Source: an uncultured Verrucomicrobiota bacterium (GTDB taxonomy: Bacteria > Verrucomicrobiota > Verrucomicrobiia > Methylacidiphilales > Verrucolacustridaceae). From it: 5,815 nt of DNA. A program made the translations under genes and the position numbers. Under the pieces are notes generated by a model that saw only the letters and a program-made list of their open reading frames with translations, did not search any database and was not told the DNA's origin. Shown here in pieces: positions 4,831 to 5,815 of the stretch (its first letter is position 1; every line of letters begins with the position of its first letter). The stretch lies in NCBI GenBank assembly GCA_903905395.1, contig CAIVGD010000028.1, forward strand, positions 1-5,815, read 5' to 3'.

Positions 4831-5430
4831 ATGATCTCCTTCCTCGAAGGCACCCTTTCCGAATCCTGGCCCACCCGGGCCGTCATCAACTGCCAAGGCA
4901 TCGGCTACGAAGTCCTCATTCCCGTCACCACCTACGATCGTCTTCCCAAACCTAACGAAAAAGTCCGCCTCCTCACCCATCTCGTCGTCCGCGAGGATGC
5001 ACACACCCTTTACGGTTTTTTCACTCCGGGAGAACGTGATCTCTTTCGACTCCTGCTTCATCATGTCTCAGGTGTCGGCCCCAAAACCGCACTCTCCATC
5101 CTCGCCGGCACCACCCCTCAATCCGTCCGAGATGCCGTCGCCACCGGTGACATCACCTCTCTCGCCAAACTCAAAGGCCTCGGAAAAAAAACAGCCGAAC
5201 GCATCGTCCTCGAACTGCGCGACAAACTTCCCGCCCTCGATTCCCTCGCGGGGGGCACCTCCCCCGGACACCCCGCCACAGCTCCGATGGCCGGCAATTC
5301 GCAGGACGCCCTCCTCGCTCTACTCGCCCTCGGCTATAAATCGGCCGAAGCCCAAAAAGCCCTCTCCGGCCTCGACACCTCCCTCCCCTCTGGCGATCTC
5401 GTCCGCGACGCGCTCAGGCGCTTGGGTTGA
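4831..5430 (+). CDS. ruvA: Holliday-junction branch-migration protein RuvA
   Basis: RuvA binds four-way junctions as a tetramer or octamer and loads the RuvB motor. The product is 199 residues (E. coli: 203). Domain I is an OB fold (about 1-64: MISFLEGTL, GIGYEV at 23-28, LYGFFTPGERDLF at 60-72). Domain II has the two helix-hairpin-helix motifs, SGVGPKTAL (80-88) and LKGLGKKTAERI (114-125). A flexible Pro/Gly/Ala linker (about 133-155) leads to domain III (156-199: DALLALLALGYKSAEAQKAL), which contacts RuvB. The ATG at 4831 comes after the ruvC TAG and a second in-frame TGA, with a weak GTGAAG ribosome site. ruvB does not follow and must lie elsewhere. All domains look intact. Confidence 0.96.
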   Translation: MISFLEGTLSESWPTRAVINCQGIGYEVLIPVTTYDRLPKPNEKVRLLTHLVVREDAHTLYGFFTPGERDLFRLLLHHVSGVGPKTALSILAGTTPQSVRDAVATGDITSLAKLKGLGKKTAERIVLELRDKLPALDSLAGGTSPGHPATAPMAGNSQDALLALLALGYKSAEAQKALSGLDTSLPSGDLVRDALRRLG

Positions 5431-5505
5431 AAGCTTAAACTTCTGTAAATCTCCCATCCCGCCCCGCTCAATCCGCACTCCGCATTCCATATTTCACTTC
5501 TCCCC

Positions 5506-5535
5506 AGATTAGCATATTTGCATATATGCTAATCT
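5506..5535. repeat. Perfect 12-bp-arm AT-rich inverted repeat
   Basis: AGATTAGCATAT (5506-5517) and ATATGCTAATCT (5524-5535) are exact reverse complements around TTGCAT. GCATAT also recurs as a direct repeat eight bases apart (5512, 5520). It lies 75 bases after the ruvA stop in GC-rich surroundings. It could be an operator for a dimeric regulator or an RNA hairpin near the end of the ruvCA message; a T-rich but broken tail (TTGTTTCCTTTAA) follows, so terminator use is weakly possible. Confidence 0.7.
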
Positions 5536-5662
5536 TGTTTCCTTTAATCCCCGCGTCCGCGCCCTTGGATTGAACTTCCCGGATTTCTCGCGCCGGTAAA
5601 ACAAGTTTCAATCTTTCCCACCTCATAACTTCCAACCTCAAAACCGAAAATAACTACGAGAC

Positions 5663-5682
5663 GGCGCCCACGAACGGGCGCC
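5663..5682 (+). terminator. GC-rich hairpin followed by T-rich DNA, possible terminator or dispersed repeat
   Basis: GGCGCCC (5663-5669) and GGGCGCC (5676-5682) pair perfectly around ACGAAC. Downstream comes CTACATTTGTTTTG, T-rich but not an uninterrupted run. It lies 232 bases after ruvA. Hairpins of this wording are, from memory, dispersed in some verrucomicrobial genomes, so it may be a repeat rather than a terminator. Confidence 0.35.
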
Positions 5683-5709
5683 CTACATTTGTTTTGTAAT
5701 TTGAGCCTG

Positions 5710-5815
5710 CCAGCTAGGCGACCTCGGAGATGCCACCGCTACCTAAGCCCTCAATTCTCAGCTCTTCTGACTTCAACTTAATCTTAAACTTCAACTGGCG
5801 GCGGCGTCCGCCGCC
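5710..5815. repeat. 106-bp interspersed repeat, copy 2 (partly decayed, cut by right edge)
   Basis: Same orientation as copy 1 (3046-3151), ungapped, with six substitutions. Three of these disrupt the first hairpin (5717-5737), leaving it with three unpaired positions. The second hairpin (5797-5815) is unchanged and ends exactly at the window edge, so the true right end of the element cannot be seen. Two substitutions change hexamer units 1 and 4 to CTTCAA. Confidence 0.85.

Larger units (their letters stand above)
5431..5709. other. Non-coding region after ruvA
   Basis: Together with the repeat at the right edge this is a 385-base stretch without a believable gene; frames crossing it are short or only continue shadow frames. 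It holds an AT-rich 30-bp inverted repeat (5506-5535), a GC-rich hairpin (5663-5682), and otherwise unremarkable sequence. No tRNA or strong promoter was found. Confidence 0.6.

Noticed and set aside
4275..4901. Minus-strand open frame of 208 codons across ruvC
   Set aside because: Gly/Glu/Ala-rich shadow of ruvC and the start of ruvA, without domain motifs.
4997..5512. Plus-strand open frame of 171 codons overlapping ruvA in another frame
   Set aside because: Pro/Ser-rich shadow of ruvA, whose own frame has all domains.

Overview
The window looks like chromosomal DNA from a GC-rich Gram-negative bacterium, most probably a member of Verrucomicrobiota. That placement is an inference. It rests on the layout of the BamA-like protein (five POTRA domains with the wording of the long verrucomicrobial form, as I remember it), an exported low-complexity protein of a style common in that phylum, and GC-rich intergenic hairpin repeats. 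No rRNA or other phylogenetic marker is present to settle it.

Layout, left to right. Positions 1-501 (+) hold the C-terminal 166 residues of a P1B-type, probably copper, transport ATPase cut by the left edge. Positions 409-2307 (-) hold a BamA-family gene with a signal peptide and five POTRA domains. It loses its beta-barrel after about two strands, and its reading frame then runs antisense into the end of the ATPase gene. Positions 2361-2950 (-) hold a VapBC toxin-antitoxin pair (RHH antitoxin, PIN toxin). Positions 3046-3151 hold a 106-bp interspersed repeat with two GC-rich hairpins around an AT-rich hexamer tract. Positions 3173-3653 (-) hold a second type II toxin-antitoxin pair with a RelE/ParE-fold toxin. 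Positions 3790-4239 (-) hold a small secreted protein of unknown function with a good intrinsic terminator. Positions 4329-5430 (+) hold ruvC and ruvA, the Holliday-junction resolvase and the branch-migration clamp, as a tight two-gene operon without ruvB. Positions 5431-5815 are non-coding, with an AT-rich 30-bp perfect inverted repeat, a GC-rich hairpin and a second copy of the 106-bp repeat, which reaches the right edge.

How it fits together. The ATPase end and ruvCA are ordinary chromosomal genes of high GC content. The stretch between them reads mostly on the minus strand and looks like accessory DNA: two toxin-antitoxin modules, a repeat, and a truncated, more AT-rich outer-membrane assembly gene. 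The two antitoxin genes, and more weakly the secreted-protein gene, each have a sigma70-like promoter whose -10 hexamer ends six bases before the ATG, which suggests leaderless transcripts. The features most worth a second look are the barrel-less BamA protein, the paired repeats and this promoter geometry. I do not see a clearly new multi-gene system.
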